Below, in pieces: positions 50,262 through 59,463 of a DNA stretch of 64,000 nucleotides. Location of the stretch: the NCBI GenBank assembly GCA_035325705.1, contig DAOKZI010000015.1:1-64000 (forward strand), written 5' to 3'. The position numbers and the translations under genes are program-made. Under the pieces are notes generated by a model. It had not been told where the DNA came from. It was given only the letters and a program-made list of their open reading frames with translations, and did no database searches. The first letter of the stretch is position 1. Every line of letters begins with the position of its first letter. Source of the DNA: Ga0077536 sp035325705 (GTDB lineage Bacteria; Pseudomonadota; Gammaproteobacteria; Ga0077536).

Positions 50262-50290
50262 ATTATAAACATCATCTAAGGTATTGCAAA
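50262..50290 (-). promoter_or_regulatory. Sigma-70 promoter of the two-partner secretion genes
   Basis: An exact TATAAT (minus strand, 50267-50262) lies 17 bp from TTTGCA (50290-50285), in a conspicuously AT-rich 60-bp island that includes the 3' end of the glycosyltransferase gene. It would start transcription about 50 bp before tpsB. Confidence 0.55.
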
Positions 50291-51484
50291 TTCATCGATT
50301 TTAGGAGCCGAATCCAGGCCGAGCCTGGCCTGCATCCGGGCCGCGGCCGCGTCCTCGCCGAGACCGGCATAGCGCGCGGCGAAGCGCTCCGCCGCGCGCC
50401 GGAAGTCGCGCCGGTGGAGGACGGCGCGCAGCTTGGCCAGTAGATCGCCGGGCGCGCGGCGCGGCGCGGAGAGCCCGGCGCCGAGCATCTCCAGCCGCCG
50501 GCCCACCAGGTATTTCTCCAAGGTGTAAGGCAGCACGAGCTGCGGCTTGCCGGCCAGCAGGAAGGCCATCATCGAATTGAGATTCGCGTTGCTGAGATAG
50601 GCATCGGCCTGCACCGCGGCCTGTGCGAGATCGACCGGCTCGGGCATCCACACCGCCGTCGGCGCGAGCGCCCTCATCGCCGGCGTGACGCCCGGCGCGT
50701 AGAGGCACAGCCGCACGCCCAGCGCCGCCGCCGCGGCCAGCACTTCGGACAGCAGCACCGTCGGTTCGAGATAGCCGAAGACGCGCGGCCCTAGGCCCGG
50801 CGGCCACACCGGCGCGATCCCGAACCCGGCGCTGGGCCAGGCGCCGAGATAGTCGGCGCCCGGTCGTTCGTAGACGTGATCGAATTCGGCGAAGGACTGC
50901 ACGAACTGATCGTCACCGAGCAGGACGTCGGCGACGCTGCCCGCCGGCCGCCCACCGCAGGCGCGCAGCGCGGCATCGAGCTGCGCGAGGAGACGCGCTT
51001 CGCTCGCCGCGAGCGCGGCCCGATCCGCGGCCAGCCAGTAGCGCAGCGGCGGTAGCGGGCTCAGCGGCGGCGGCAGGCAGAAGCCGTTGCCGGCGGCGAT
51101 CGCGCGCAGGCCGAGCACGCGCGTCGCGAGCACCGCGGTCGGCGCGTAGTCGGCGATGACGAGATCGGGCGCGCGCTCGCGCAGCAGCCCGCACCACGCG
51201 GCGAGACGGGTCCTGAGCTGCGCGGGATCGGCGAAGCCGCTGTTCAGCAGCACCTCCGCAACGCTGTTCGGCGACTTCACCCGCGCCGCGGGCGGGGTTT
51301 CGTCCCAGGGCGCGGCGGCGACGGCGACGGGCCAGGCGGCGAAGACCTGCGCCGCGCGCGCGGCCTCGCGCGCAATGAAGCTGATGCGATGACCCGACGC
51401 GCACAGCCGCGCAATCAGACGGCGATAGCGCACGAGATGGCCGAGCCCGCCGCCGAGCTCCCAGGCGAATACCACGTGCGCCAC
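50276..51484 (-). CDS. Glycosyltransferase, GT-B fold, MGT/UGT-like
   Basis: A 402-aa protein. The N-terminal half starts VVFAWELGGGLGHLVRYRRL, a GxGH-type acceptor/donor loop, with HRISFIAREA after it. The C-terminal half contains a nucleotide-sugar-like site: WMPEPVDLAQAAVQADAYLS, NLNSMMAFLLAGKPQLVLPY and GRRLEMLGAGLS. This arrangement is seen in UDP-glycosyltransferases. It is soluble, with a GTG start. It precedes tpsB on the same strand and may modify the exported protein or a cell-surface lipid; that link is inference. Confidence 0.78.
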   Translation of the reverse strand: MAHVVFAWELGGGLGHLVRYRRLIARLCASGHRISFIAREAARAAQVFAAWPVAVAAAPWDETPPAARVKSPNSVAEVLLNSGFADPAQLRTRLAAWCGLLRERAPDLVIADYAPTAVLATRVLGLRAIAAGNGFCLPPPLSPLPPLRYWLAADRAALAASEARLLAQLDAALRACGGRPAGSVADVLLGDDQFVQSFAEFDHVYERPGADYLGAWPSAGFGIAPVWPPGLGPRVFGYLEPTVLLSEVLAAAAALGVRLCLYAPGVTPAMRALAPTAVWMPEPVDLAQAAVQADAYLSNANLNSMMAFLLAGKPQLVLPYTLEKYLVGRRLEMLGAGLSAPRRAPGDLLAKLRAVLHRRDFRRAAERFAARYAGLGEDAAAARMQARLGLDSAPKIDEFAIP

Positions 51485-51564
51485 GGGATCAGCCTCGCGC
51501 GCAGGCGCCGGGCGGCCGTCCTGTCGCCTCGCGGCGCGGGCTTATACAATGGCAGCCGACCCTC

Positions 51565-52374
51565 ATGCGTGCAGCTTCGATGCTCATGATCCTTGCCAAT
51601 CTGACGGCGATCGCGACCTACATCGGCGCCGCCTTCGGGCTCGCGCGCTGGCCGACACCGGGGCAGCATCGCAAGCTGTGTCTGAGTCTCCTCGCGCTCG
51701 CCGTCGCCGCGCACGCCGCCGGCCTGTGGCCCAGCACGGTGATGGCCGAGGGCCTGAATTTCAGTGTATTCAACGCCGGTTCGCTCGTCGCCTGGTGCAT
51801 CGCGCTCGCGATCCTCGTGCTGCTGCTGAAGCTGCGGCCGGTGGAAAGCCTGGCCGTCGCAGTGCTGCCGCTGGTGGCCGGGGCGGTCGTCATCGAGCTC
51901 GCGTTTCCGAACACGCGCGATGTGATCTCGCACGTCCCGGCCGGCCTGCGGCTGCACATCGCGCTCGCGATCGTCGCCTACAGCCTGTTCGCGATCGCGA
52001 CCCTGCAGGCCTTCTTCCTCGCCTTCGCCGATCGCAAGCTGCGCCGGCATCAGCCGGTGCTGCATTTCCTGCCGCCGCTGCCGGCGATGGAAGCGGTGAT
52101 GTTCCAGCTCACGCTGATGGCCTTCGTGCTGCTGACGGTGAGCCTCGTGCTCGGCGCGATCTACATCGCCGACATCGGCGCCCAGCATCTCGCGCACAAG
52201 ATCGTCTTTTCGGTGCTGGCGTGGGGCGTGTTCGCGACGCTGGTCGCGGGGCGCTGGCATTTCGGCTGGCGCGGGCGCCATGCGATCCGCTACGTGACCG
52301 CCGGTTTCGCGCTGCTGGCGCTGGCGTTCTTCGGCACCAAGATCGTGCTCGAGCTGATCCTGCACCGGATCTGA
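51565..52374 (+). CDS. ypjD: Cytochrome c assembly/YpjD (CcsA-like) membrane protein
   Basis: A 269-aa protein with eight predicted transmembrane helices. It has a CcsA/HemX-like core with LRLHIALAIVAYSLFAIATL (conserved His) and HLAHKIVFSVLAWGVFATL (second His), but it lacks the WWD motif of true heme-lyase subunits. YpjD is encoded next to ffh and corB in many Gammaproteobacteria; its exact role is not established. A TATACAAT 15 bp upstream may be part of its promoter. Confidence 0.9.
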   Translation: MRAASMLMILANLTAIATYIGAAFGLARWPTPGQHRKLCLSLLALAVAAHAAGLWPSTVMAEGLNFSVFNAGSLVAWCIALAILVLLLKLRPVESLAVAVLPLVAGAVVIELAFPNTRDVISHVPAGLRLHIALAIVAYSLFAIATLQAFFLAFADRKLRRHQPVLHFLPPLPAMEAVMFQLTLMAFVLLTVSLVLGAIYIADIGAQHLAHKIVFSVLAWGVFATLVAGRWHFGWRGRHAIRYVTAGFALLALAFFGTKIVLELILHRI

Positions 52375-52392
52375 GGGTCGGGACGGCCGCGC

Positions 52393-53688
52393 TTGGAGCA
52401 CTATTCGATTTATCACCTGGTGGGGGCGCTGCTCGTCCTCATCCTGCTGGCGGCGTGGTTCTCCGCGGCGGAGACGGCGGTGATGGCGCTGAACCGCCAG
52501 CGCCTGCGCCAGCTCGCCGAGAGCGGCCACGCCGGCGCGAGCCGCGTGCAGCGCCTGCTGCGCGAGCCCGAGCGCTACCTCGGCCTGGTGCTGCTCGGCA
52601 ATCGTTTCGTCCTCATCCTGCTGACGCAGATCGCGACCCTCGCCGCCCTGCACTGGTTCGGCGATCTGAACCTCCTCCTCGTCACCGGCGCCGTCACGCT
52701 GGTCGTCGTGCTGTTCGCCGAGCTCGTCCCGAAGTCGGCCGCGGCCGCCCATGCGGAGCAGATCGCCTACCCCTCGTCGCTGCTGCTCGCGCCGCTGCTG
52801 CAGCTCCTGCAGCCGCTGCTCGCCGCGCTGAGCGGACTCTCGCGCCTGTGGCTGCGCGCGGAGACCGCGAGCCACGCGCGCGATCCCGCGGATCGCGAGG
52901 AGCTGCGCACGGCGATGCGCGAAGCCGGCGCGCTGATCCCGCAGCAGCATCGCGACATGCTGTTCGGCCTGCTCGATCTCGAGGACGTGACGGTCGAGGA
53001 CATCATGGTGCCGCGCGCCGACATCGTCGCCATCGATCTCGACACGCCCTGGGTCGACATCGCCGAGCAGCTCAAATCCTGCCGTCACACGCGCGTGCCC
53101 TGCTATCGCGGCACGCTCGATCACGTCGTCGGCATCCTGCACATGCGCAATCTGAGCCGTCTGTTCCGTCCCTCGGCGGAGCTCGACGCGACGCAGCTCG
53201 AGGCGCTGCTGACGCCCGCGCATTTCGTGCCGGTGAAAGCGAATCTCTATGCCCAGCTCGTCAACTTCCAGCGCGATCGCCAGCGTCTGGCGCTGGTCGT
53301 CGACGAGTACGGCGAGATCGAGGGCCTGGTGACGATCGACGATCTGCTCGAACAGGTCGTCGGCAAGTTCACGACCGTGCCGCAGTTCGGCGTGCGCGAG
53401 GTCTATCGTCAAGCCGACGGCAGCTTCGTCGTCGACGGTACGGCCAATGTGCGCGAGCTCAATCGCGCCTTCGGCTGGACGCTGCCCGAGCACGGCCCGA
53501 AGACCTTGAACGGCCTCATCCTCGAAGCGCTCGAAGACATCCCGGACGCCGGCACCAGCCTGCGCATCGGCGACTACACGATCGAGGTCGTCCACAGCAG
53601 CGAGCACGCCGTGCGCAGCGCGCGCGTGTTCCCGCCGATCGCCGCGCCCCCCGCCGCACCCGCACCCGGCGCTGAGGATTCTTTGTAG
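52393..53688 (+). CDS. CNNM/CorB-type transporter with CBS domains
   Basis: A 431-aa membrane protein. A DUF21 (CNNM) transmembrane domain (about 1-185, with FSAAETAVMALNRQRLRQLA) is followed by two CBS domains (about 210-330: VEDIMVPRADIVAID, HVVGILHMRNL, LALVVDEYGEIEGLVTIDDLLEQ in two parts) and a C-terminal CorC/HlyC domain (DGTANVRELNRAFGW, TLNGLILEALEDIP). It is the CorB orthologue in the ypjD-corB pair and relates to Mg2+/Co2+ homeostasis. The start appears to be TTG (MEHYSIYH), 18 bp after ypjD. Confidence 0.92.
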   Translation: MEHYSIYHLVGALLVLILLAAWFSAAETAVMALNRQRLRQLAESGHAGASRVQRLLREPERYLGLVLLGNRFVLILLTQIATLAALHWFGDLNLLLVTGAVTLVVVLFAELVPKSAAAAHAEQIAYPSSLLLAPLLQLLQPLLAALSGLSRLWLRAETASHARDPADREELRTAMREAGALIPQQHRDMLFGLLDLEDVTVEDIMVPRADIVAIDLDTPWVDIAEQLKSCRHTRVPCYRGTLDHVVGILHMRNLSRLFRPSAELDATQLEALLTPAHFVPVKANLYAQLVNFQRDRQRLALVVDEYGEIEGLVTIDDLLEQVVGKFTTVPQFGVREVYRQADGSFVVDGTANVRELNRAFGWTLPEHGPKTLNGLILEALEDIPDAGTSLRIGDYTIEVVHSSEHAVRSARVFPPIAAPPAAPAPGAEDSL

Positions 53689-53757
53689 CTTGCTACGTCT
53701 CGCTCGCGAAGATTTCCGCCGCCGCGGTTCCACTGCGAGCCGCGGTGTGGTTACACT

Positions 53758-53850
53758 CCTGCCTCGGGTGCTCGTGGCCGTCGGTGTCGCCATGAGCAGG
53801 CAACGTGCAGGTCGGGCCGCCGCACGGGATGCCCCGTGCCCATGTCGCCC
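53758..53850 (+). promoter_or_regulatory. Structured leader resembling the nhaA-I (Li+-I) riboswitch
   Basis: The 254-bp leader of nhaD can form a 9-bp stem, GCUCGUGGC (53770-53778) with GCCAUGAGC (53789-53797), one G-U pair, and a 7-bp stem, GCACGGG (53822-53828) with CCCGUGC (53833-53839), closed by AUGC. Between them lies a non-paired segment, CAACGUGCAGGUCGGGCC (from 53801). An initial CCUGC (53758-53762) could pair with the 3' flank of the first stem. The layout and the position before a Na+/H+ antiporter gene resemble, from memory, the nhaA-I motif that senses lithium. Confidence 0.5.
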
Positions 53851-53942
53851 ATGCGTTCCCGCGCCCCTTCGTGCGGCCTTGCCGTCGCGCTCGTCCCCCG
53901 CCGTGTCCCCGCCCGCGTTCGTCGCCTCGCGGAGGCCCGCAC

Positions 53943-55229
53943 ATGGTGACCGCCCTCGTCGCGATCTTCGTCGTCGCCTACGCCGCCATCGCCTTCGAAC
54001 ATCCGCTGCGCATCAACAAGTCGGCCTCGGCGCTGATCGGCGCCGGCCTGATGTGGACGCTCTACGCGACCCTCACCGCCGATCACGCCGAAGTCGGGCA
54101 CCAGCTCGGCGAATCCATCATGGGGACGGCGCAGATCGTCTTCTTCCTGATGGGCGCGATGACCATCGTCGAGGTGATCGACGCCCACAACGGCTTCGAA
54201 GTCATCACGAACAGGATCCGGACCACGACGCTGACCTCGCTGATGTGGCTGGTCGGCGGCGTGAGCTTCTTCCTCAGCGCCGCGCTCGACAATCTCACCA
54301 CGACGATCGTGATGATCTCGCTGATGCGCAAGCTGCTCGCGCAGCACGAGGATAGGCTGTTCTTCGCCGGCATCATCGTCATTGCCGCGAATGCCGGCGG
54401 CGCCTGGTCGCCGATCGGCGACGTGACGACGACCATGCTGTGGATCGGCGGCCAGATCACCACGCTGTCCATCATGCAGTCGGTGTTCCTGCCGGCGGTG
54501 GTCAATCTCGTGGTGCCGCTGGCGGTGACCGCCTTCTTCCTGCGCGGCAGGCTGGTGATCGCCCCCGCCGCGAGCGTGCACGAGCGCGGCGCGCCCAACA
54601 CCACGGAGTTCGAACGCAAGCTGATGTTCTACCTCGGCATCGGGATCCTGGTCGCGGTGCCGGTATTCAAGACGCTCACGCATCTCCCGCCGTTCATGGG
54701 AGTGCTGTTCGGCCTCGGTCTTCTATGGCTGGTCGGCGATCTGGTGCACCGGCACAAGGAGGACATCGACAAGCAGCACCTGACCCTCGCGCATGCGCTG
54801 AGCCGCATCGACATGGGCTCGATCGTGTTCTTCGTCGGCATCCTGCTCGCGGTCGCGACGCTGGAGCACACGCAGGTGCTGAGCGCTCTCGCGCAGTACC
54901 TGGACGAGACCATCGGCCGGCAGGATCTGATCGTCCTCATCATCGGGATCGCGAGCGCCATCGTCGACAACGTCCCGCTCGTGGCAGCCGCGATGGGCAT
55001 GTACAGCCTCGCCGACTATCCGCCCGATCACTTCCTGTGGAGCTTCCTCGCCTACTGCGCCGGCACCGGCGGCTCGATCCTGATCATCGGCTCGGCGGCC
55101 GGCGTCGCGGCGATGGGCCTCGAGCGCATCCACTTCTTCTGGTACGTGCAACGGATCAGCGGCCTTGCGCTGATCGGCTATCTGGCGGGCGCGGGCGTCT
55201 ATCTGCTCCAGTATCGGCTCTTGCACTGA
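53943..55229 (+). CDS. nhaD: NhaD family sodium:proton antiporter
   Basis: A 428-aa inner-membrane antiporter with about 12 helices. Family motifs include AALDNLTTTIVMISLMRKLL, GAWSPIGDVTTTMLWIGGQI (in two parts) and ASAIVDNVPLVAAAMGMY, with the conserved Asp-Asn pairs in unwound helices. It exchanges Na+ or Li+ for H+. The start is MVTALVAIFVVAY. The upstream in-frame codons are Arg/Pro-rich and lie in the structured leader, so they are rejected. Likely regulated by the leader RNA. Confidence 0.92.
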   Translation: MVTALVAIFVVAYAAIAFEHPLRINKSASALIGAGLMWTLYATLTADHAEVGHQLGESIMGTAQIVFFLMGAMTIVEVIDAHNGFEVITNRIRTTTLTSLMWLVGGVSFFLSAALDNLTTTIVMISLMRKLLAQHEDRLFFAGIIVIAANAGGAWSPIGDVTTTMLWIGGQITTLSIMQSVFLPAVVNLVVPLAVTAFFLRGRLVIAPAASVHERGAPNTTEFERKLMFYLGIGILVAVPVFKTLTHLPPFMGVLFGLGLLWLVGDLVHRHKEDIDKQHLTLAHALSRIDMGSIVFFVGILLAVATLEHTQVLSALAQYLDETIGRQDLIVLIIGIASAIVDNVPLVAAAMGMYSLADYPPDHFLWSFLAYCAGTGGSILIIGSAAGVAAMGLERIHFFWYVQRISGLALIGYLAGAGVYLLQYRLLH

Positions 55230-55548
55230 GAGTGCCGTAGCTCGCGGCGATGAAGGAAGCCCAACGGTCATCATGAAAAAGACCTAGCCCTCCAACGCGA
55301 ACGGCGGTGTCGTAGCCCGGGTGGAGCGCGCAGCGCGTAACCCGGGATCGGCGCCCGCCATTCTCTCATGCATTAGAGAAGATCCGGCACGGTGAGCGCC
55401 GCGTGTGGCCGAAAGACCTTGCGTATCGGACATGCTCGATCCCGGGTTCCGCTACGCTGCACCCGGGCTACGAGAACCGGCTTGTTGGGCTTCCTTCGTC
55501 AGCCCGAGCTACGCCCGATCGATTTCGCAGAACTCGAGCGCCCGCGCT
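55230..55548. repeat. Repeat-filled region between nhaD and radA
   Basis: It contains a degenerate family B unit (about 55241-55265), the composite element with CATGAAAAAGAC left end (55271), a family A palindrome (55317-55347), the shared core (GCGCCCGCCATTCTCTCATG onward), an inverted A (55441-55469) and a family B unit (55484-55508). Convergent genes flank it. I see no coding frame. Confidence 0.8.
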
Positions 55549-56904
55549 TCAGACCTCGCCGAGCGCCTCGGCGAGGCGGGAGACCGCGATCAGATCGAGA
55601 TCGGCCTGCTTCGGCGCGTTGGCCTTGGGCACGATCGCGCGCTTGAAGCCGTGCTTGGCCGCCTCGCGCAGGCGCTCCGGCCCGTTCTGCACGGGCCGGA
55701 TCTCGCCGGCGAGCCCGATCTCGCCGAAGACGACGAGATCGCCCGGCACGGGGCGATCGCGCAGGCTCGAGAGCACCGCGAGCACCACCGCGAGATCGCC
55801 GCCGGTCTCGGTGACGCGCACGCCGCCGACGATGTTGGCGAAGACGTCGCAGCCGGCCGTCGACACGCCGCCGTGACGATGCAGCACCGCGAGCAGCATC
55901 GCGAGGCGGTTGCCGTCGAGGCCGACCGTCACGCGCCGCGGATTGCCGAGCGCGCTGCTGTCGACCAGCGCCTGCACCTCGACGAGCAGCGGCCGCGTGC
56001 CTTCGCGCGTGACCATCACGACGCTGCCGGCGACGGGCTGCTCGTGGCGCGAGAGCAGGATCGCCGAGGGATTCGTCACTTCGCGCAAGCCCCGATCGGT
56101 CATGCCGAATACGCCGAGCTCGTTGACCGCGCCGAAGCGGTTCTTGAACGCGCGCACGAGCCGATAGCGGCCGCCGAGCTCGCCTTCGAAGTACAGCACG
56201 GCGTCGACCATGTGCTCGAGCACGCGTGGGCCGGCGAGCGCGCCTTCCTTCGTGACGTGGCCGACGAGATAGACCGCCGTCTGCGTCGCCTTCGCAAAGC
56301 GCACGAGCTGCGCCGCGCATTCGCGCACCTGCGCGACGCTGCCGGGCGCGGAGCTCAGCGCGGGCGTATAGACGGTCTGGATCGAGTCGATCACCAGCAC
56401 CGAGGGCCGCTCCTGCGTCGCGATCGCGAGCACGCGCTCGATGTCGGTCTCGGTCAGCAGGCGCAGGTGCTGGCGCGAGAGCTTCAGGCGATCGGCGCGC
56501 AGCGCGATCTGTGCCGCGGACTCCTCGCCGCTGACGTAGAGCGTCGGCACGCCGATCCCGCCGTAGTGCGCGAGGCTCTGCAGCAGCAAGGTCGACTTGC
56601 CGATCCCGGGATCGCCGCCGATCAGCACCACCGAGCCCGGCACCAGGCCGCCGCCGAGCACGCGATCGAGCTCGGACAGGCCCGTCGGCAGGCGCGGCTC
56701 CTCGGCCGCCGCGATCTCGGCGAGATCGATCACGCGCGGCGCATCGCCGCTGTAGTTCGTGTAGCGCGGCGCCGCGCTGGGGGCCGGCGCGACAAGGGTC
56801 TCGACCAGCGTGTTCCACTGGCCGCACTCGCTGCACTGGCCGGCCCACTTCGAGGCCGTCGCGCCGCACTGCTCGCACTGATACTGGCGCTTCGGCGCCT
56901 TCAC
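55549..56904 (-). CDS. radA: DNA repair protein RadA
   Basis: A 451-aa RecA-like helicase. The N-terminal C4 zinc finger (CEQCGATASKWAGQCSECG), Walker A GGDPGIGKSTLL (about 93-104), the RadA-specific KNRFG motif (FKNRFGAVNELG) and the C-terminal Lon-protease-like domain (about 280-450) are all present. It promotes branch migration in recombination. The start is GTG (MKAPKRQYQC), overlapping the alr stop as GTGA. Confidence 0.96.
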   Translation of the reverse strand: MKAPKRQYQCEQCGATASKWAGQCSECGQWNTLVETLVAPAPSAAPRYTNYSGDAPRVIDLAEIAAAEEPRLPTGLSELDRVLGGGLVPGSVVLIGGDPGIGKSTLLLQSLAHYGGIGVPTLYVSGEESAAQIALRADRLKLSRQHLRLLTETDIERVLAIATQERPSVLVIDSIQTVYTPALSSAPGSVAQVRECAAQLVRFAKATQTAVYLVGHVTKEGALAGPRVLEHMVDAVLYFEGELGGRYRLVRAFKNRFGAVNELGVFGMTDRGLREVTNPSAILLSRHEQPVAGSVVMVTREGTRPLLVEVQALVDSSALGNPRRVTVGLDGNRLAMLLAVLHRHGGVSTAGCDVFANIVGGVRVTETGGDLAVVLAVLSSLRDRPVPGDLVVFGEIGLAGEIRPVQNGPERLREAAKHGFKRAIVPKANAPKQADLDLIAVSRLAEALGEV

Positions 56905-57968
56905 GCGTCGAGCTCCACGAAATGCGCGCGCATGCGCATGCGACAGAGCAGCTCGTAGGGAATCGTGCCCGCGCAGCGCGCGATGCGCTCGACCGGCAGG
57001 CCGTCGCCCCACAGCACGACCGGATCGCCGACGCGCGCGTGCGGCAGCGGCGTGAGATCGACCGTCATCATGTCCATCGAGGCTTCACCGAGCACCTGGG
57101 TGCAGACGCCGTCGACGAGCACCGGCGTGCCGGTCGCCGCCTGGCGCGGGTAGCCGTCCGCATAGCCGAAGGCGACGACGCCGATGCGCGTGTCGCGTGC
57201 GCAGGTGTAAGCCTTACCGTAGCCGACGCCGCCGCCGGCGCGCACGGACTTCACCGCGATCAGCGCCGAGGTCACCGTCATCGCCGGCGTCAGCCCGAGC
57301 TCGCTGCCCGGCGTCGCGTCGAAGGGCGACACGCCGTAGAGCGCGAGCCCGGGCCGCACCCAGTCACCGTGCGTCGCCGGCCAGGCGAGGATCGCGCTCG
57401 AGTTCGCGAGGCAGACCTCGCTCGCGTGCGACTCGACGAGCGCCGCGAAGCGTGCGAGCTGGGCCTCGACGCTCGCATCGCCGTGCAGATGAGCGCTCGC
57501 GAAATGCGTCATCAGGCGCAGGCAGCGACCGCGTGCGGCGAGGCGCGCGACGACGGCGGGCACCTCCTCGAGCGTGAAACCGAGCCGGTGCATGCCGGTG
57601 TCGACCTTGATCCACAGCGGCGTCACGCGTTCCTGGCGCGCGAACCATTCGAGCTGCTCGTGGTTGTGGACCACGGACTCGAGGCCGTGCACGCCGATTT
57701 CCGCGAGCTCGCTCGCCTCGAACGGCCCTTCGAGCAGCACGATCGGCTGCGTGATGCCGGCGTCGCGCAGGCGGACCGCTTCCTCGATCGAGGCGACGCC
57801 GAAGGCATCGGCTTCGCGCAGCGCGCGCGCGACGCGGATCAGCCCGTGACCGTAGGCATCGGCCTTGACGATCGCGAGCACGCGGCGGCCGGGCGCGCGG
57901 CGGCGGATGAGCTCGAGATTGCCGCGCACCGCGGCGGGATTGAAGATGACCCGGGCGGGCCGCGTCAC
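56901..57968 (-). CDS. alr: Alanine racemase
   Basis: A 355-aa fold type III PLP enzyme. PLP-binding Lys is in AIVKADAYGHG (about residue 35), the catalytic Tyr in GVGYGKAYT (about 254) and the C-terminal beta domain has PYELLCRM. It interconverts L- and D-alanine for peptidoglycan. The start is GTG in a GTGA overlap with the dnaB stop. A longer frame running back through dnaB out of frame is spurious. Confidence 0.95.
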   Translation of the reverse strand: MTRPARVIFNPAAVRGNLELIRRRAPGRRVLAIVKADAYGHGLIRVARALREADAFGVASIEEAVRLRDAGITQPIVLLEGPFEASELAEIGVHGLESVVHNHEQLEWFARQERVTPLWIKVDTGMHRLGFTLEEVPAVVARLAARGRCLRLMTHFASAHLHGDASVEAQLARFAALVESHASEVCLANSSAILAWPATHGDWVRPGLALYGVSPFDATPGSELGLTPAMTVTSALIAVKSVRAGGGVGYGKAYTCARDTRIGVVAFGYADGYPRQAATGTPVLVDGVCTQVLGEASMDMMTVDLTPLPHARVGDPVVLWGDGLPVERIARCAGTIPYELLCRMRMRAHFVELDA

Positions 57969-59365
57969 GCGCGATCTCCGCCGTACTGCTCGAAGGCGAG
58001 GTTCTCGAAGGTGGTGTATTCGCCCATGAAGCGCAGCTTGCGCATGCCGATCGGGCCGTTGCGCTGCTTGCCGATGATGATTTCCGCGACGCCTTTGTCG
58101 GCGCTGTCCTCGTTGTAGACCTCGTCGCGGTAGATGAACATGATGAGGTCGGCGTCCTGCTCGATGGCACCGGACTCGCGCAGATCCGACATCACGGGCC
58201 GCTTGTCGCTGCGCTGCTCGAGGCTGCGGTTGAGCTGCGACAGCGCGACCACCGGCACGGCGAGCTCCTTCGCGAGCGCCTTCAAGGACCGCGAGATCTC
58301 CGAGATCTCCGTCGCCCGGTTCTCCGAGTTGCCCGGCACCTGCATGAGCTGCAGGTAATCGACGACGATCATGCCGAGCCCCTGCTCGCGCGCGAGCCGC
58401 CGGCAGCGCGAGCGCAGCTCGCCGGGCGACAGCGCGGGCGTGTCGTCGATGTAGAGCTTCGCTTCCGACAGGATGCCGACCGCGTGCGTCAGCCGCGGCC
58501 AGTCGTCGTCGGCGAGCTTGCCGGTGCGCACCTTGTGCTGATCGATGCGGCCGATCGAGGACAGCATGCGCATCGCGAGCTGCTCGGCCGGCATTTCCAT
58601 GCTGAACACGGCGACCGCGGTTTCCCCCTTGATCGCGGCGTTCTGCGCGATGTTGAGCGCGAAGGCGGTCTTGCCCATCGACGGGCGGCCCGCGATGACG
58701 ATCAGATCGGAAGGCTGGAGTCCCGAGGTCATGCCGTCGAGCTCGAAGTAGCCGGTCGGCACGCCAGTGATCGGGTTGTCGCGCTGGAAGAGCTGATCGA
58801 TGCGATCGAGCGTGCCGACCAAGAGCTCCTTCATGCGCCGGAAGCCGCGCTTGCCGCGCGACACGCGCTCGGCGATCTCGAACACCGTGCGCTCGGCGAG
58901 GTCGATCAGCTCCGTCGTGCTGCGTCCCTCGGGCCGGTAGCCTGCCTCGGCGATCTCGGTGCCCGCGCGGATCAGCTCGCGCAGCACCGCGCGATCGCGC
59001 ACGATGTCGGCCCAGGCGTCGATGTTCGCCGCCGTCGGCGTGTTCTCGGCGAGCTCGGCGAGATAGTCGATGCCGCCGACGGATTCGAGCAGCCCCTGCG
59101 TCGCCAGCCACTCCGAGAGCGTGACGATGTCGTAAGGCTTGCCCTCGTTGGCCAGCGCTTCGATGGCGCGGAAGATCGCGGTGTGATCGCGGCGATAGAA
59201 GTCCTGGAAGCCGAGCCGCTCCGACACGTGCATCCACGCGTCGTTGTCGAGCATCAGACCGCCGAGGACGGACTGCTCGGCTTCGACGGAGTGCGGCGGC
59301 AGGCGCAGCGAATCGGTGCTGCGATCGGCCGCGGGCAAGCGCCCATGGAGGGTGTCTGCGGGCAT
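57965..59365 (-). CDS. dnaB: Replicative DNA helicase
   Basis: A 466-aa hexameric helicase. The N-terminal domain (PPHSVEAEQSVLGGLMLD start) is followed by the RecA-like C-terminal domain with Walker A GRPSMGKTAFALN (about 228-240), EMPAEQL, the arginine-finger region and VDYLQLM (Walker B). It unwinds DNA at the fork. It lies between rplI and alr, the common gammaproteobacterial order. Confidence 0.97.
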   Translation of the reverse strand: MPADTLHGRLPAADRSTDSLRLPPHSVEAEQSVLGGLMLDNDAWMHVSERLGFQDFYRRDHTAIFRAIEALANEGKPYDIVTLSEWLATQGLLESVGGIDYLAELAENTPTAANIDAWADIVRDRAVLRELIRAGTEIAEAGYRPEGRSTTELIDLAERTVFEIAERVSRGKRGFRRMKELLVGTLDRIDQLFQRDNPITGVPTGYFELDGMTSGLQPSDLIVIAGRPSMGKTAFALNIAQNAAIKGETAVAVFSMEMPAEQLAMRMLSSIGRIDQHKVRTGKLADDDWPRLTHAVGILSEAKLYIDDTPALSPGELRSRCRRLAREQGLGMIVVDYLQLMQVPGNSENRATEISEISRSLKALAKELAVPVVALSQLNRSLEQRSDKRPVMSDLRESGAIEQDADLIMFIYRDEVYNEDSADKGVAEIIIGKQRNGPIGMRKLRFMGEYTTFENLAFEQYGGDRA

Positions 59366-59463
59366 CGCGGCCCGAGCTCAGCGCGAACGGCGAGCCGGAC
59401 GAGCCGGCTTCCGCGGCGGCGGCGCTGCCGCGCGCCGCGCGCCGGCTTCCTGCCCGCGCCGCT

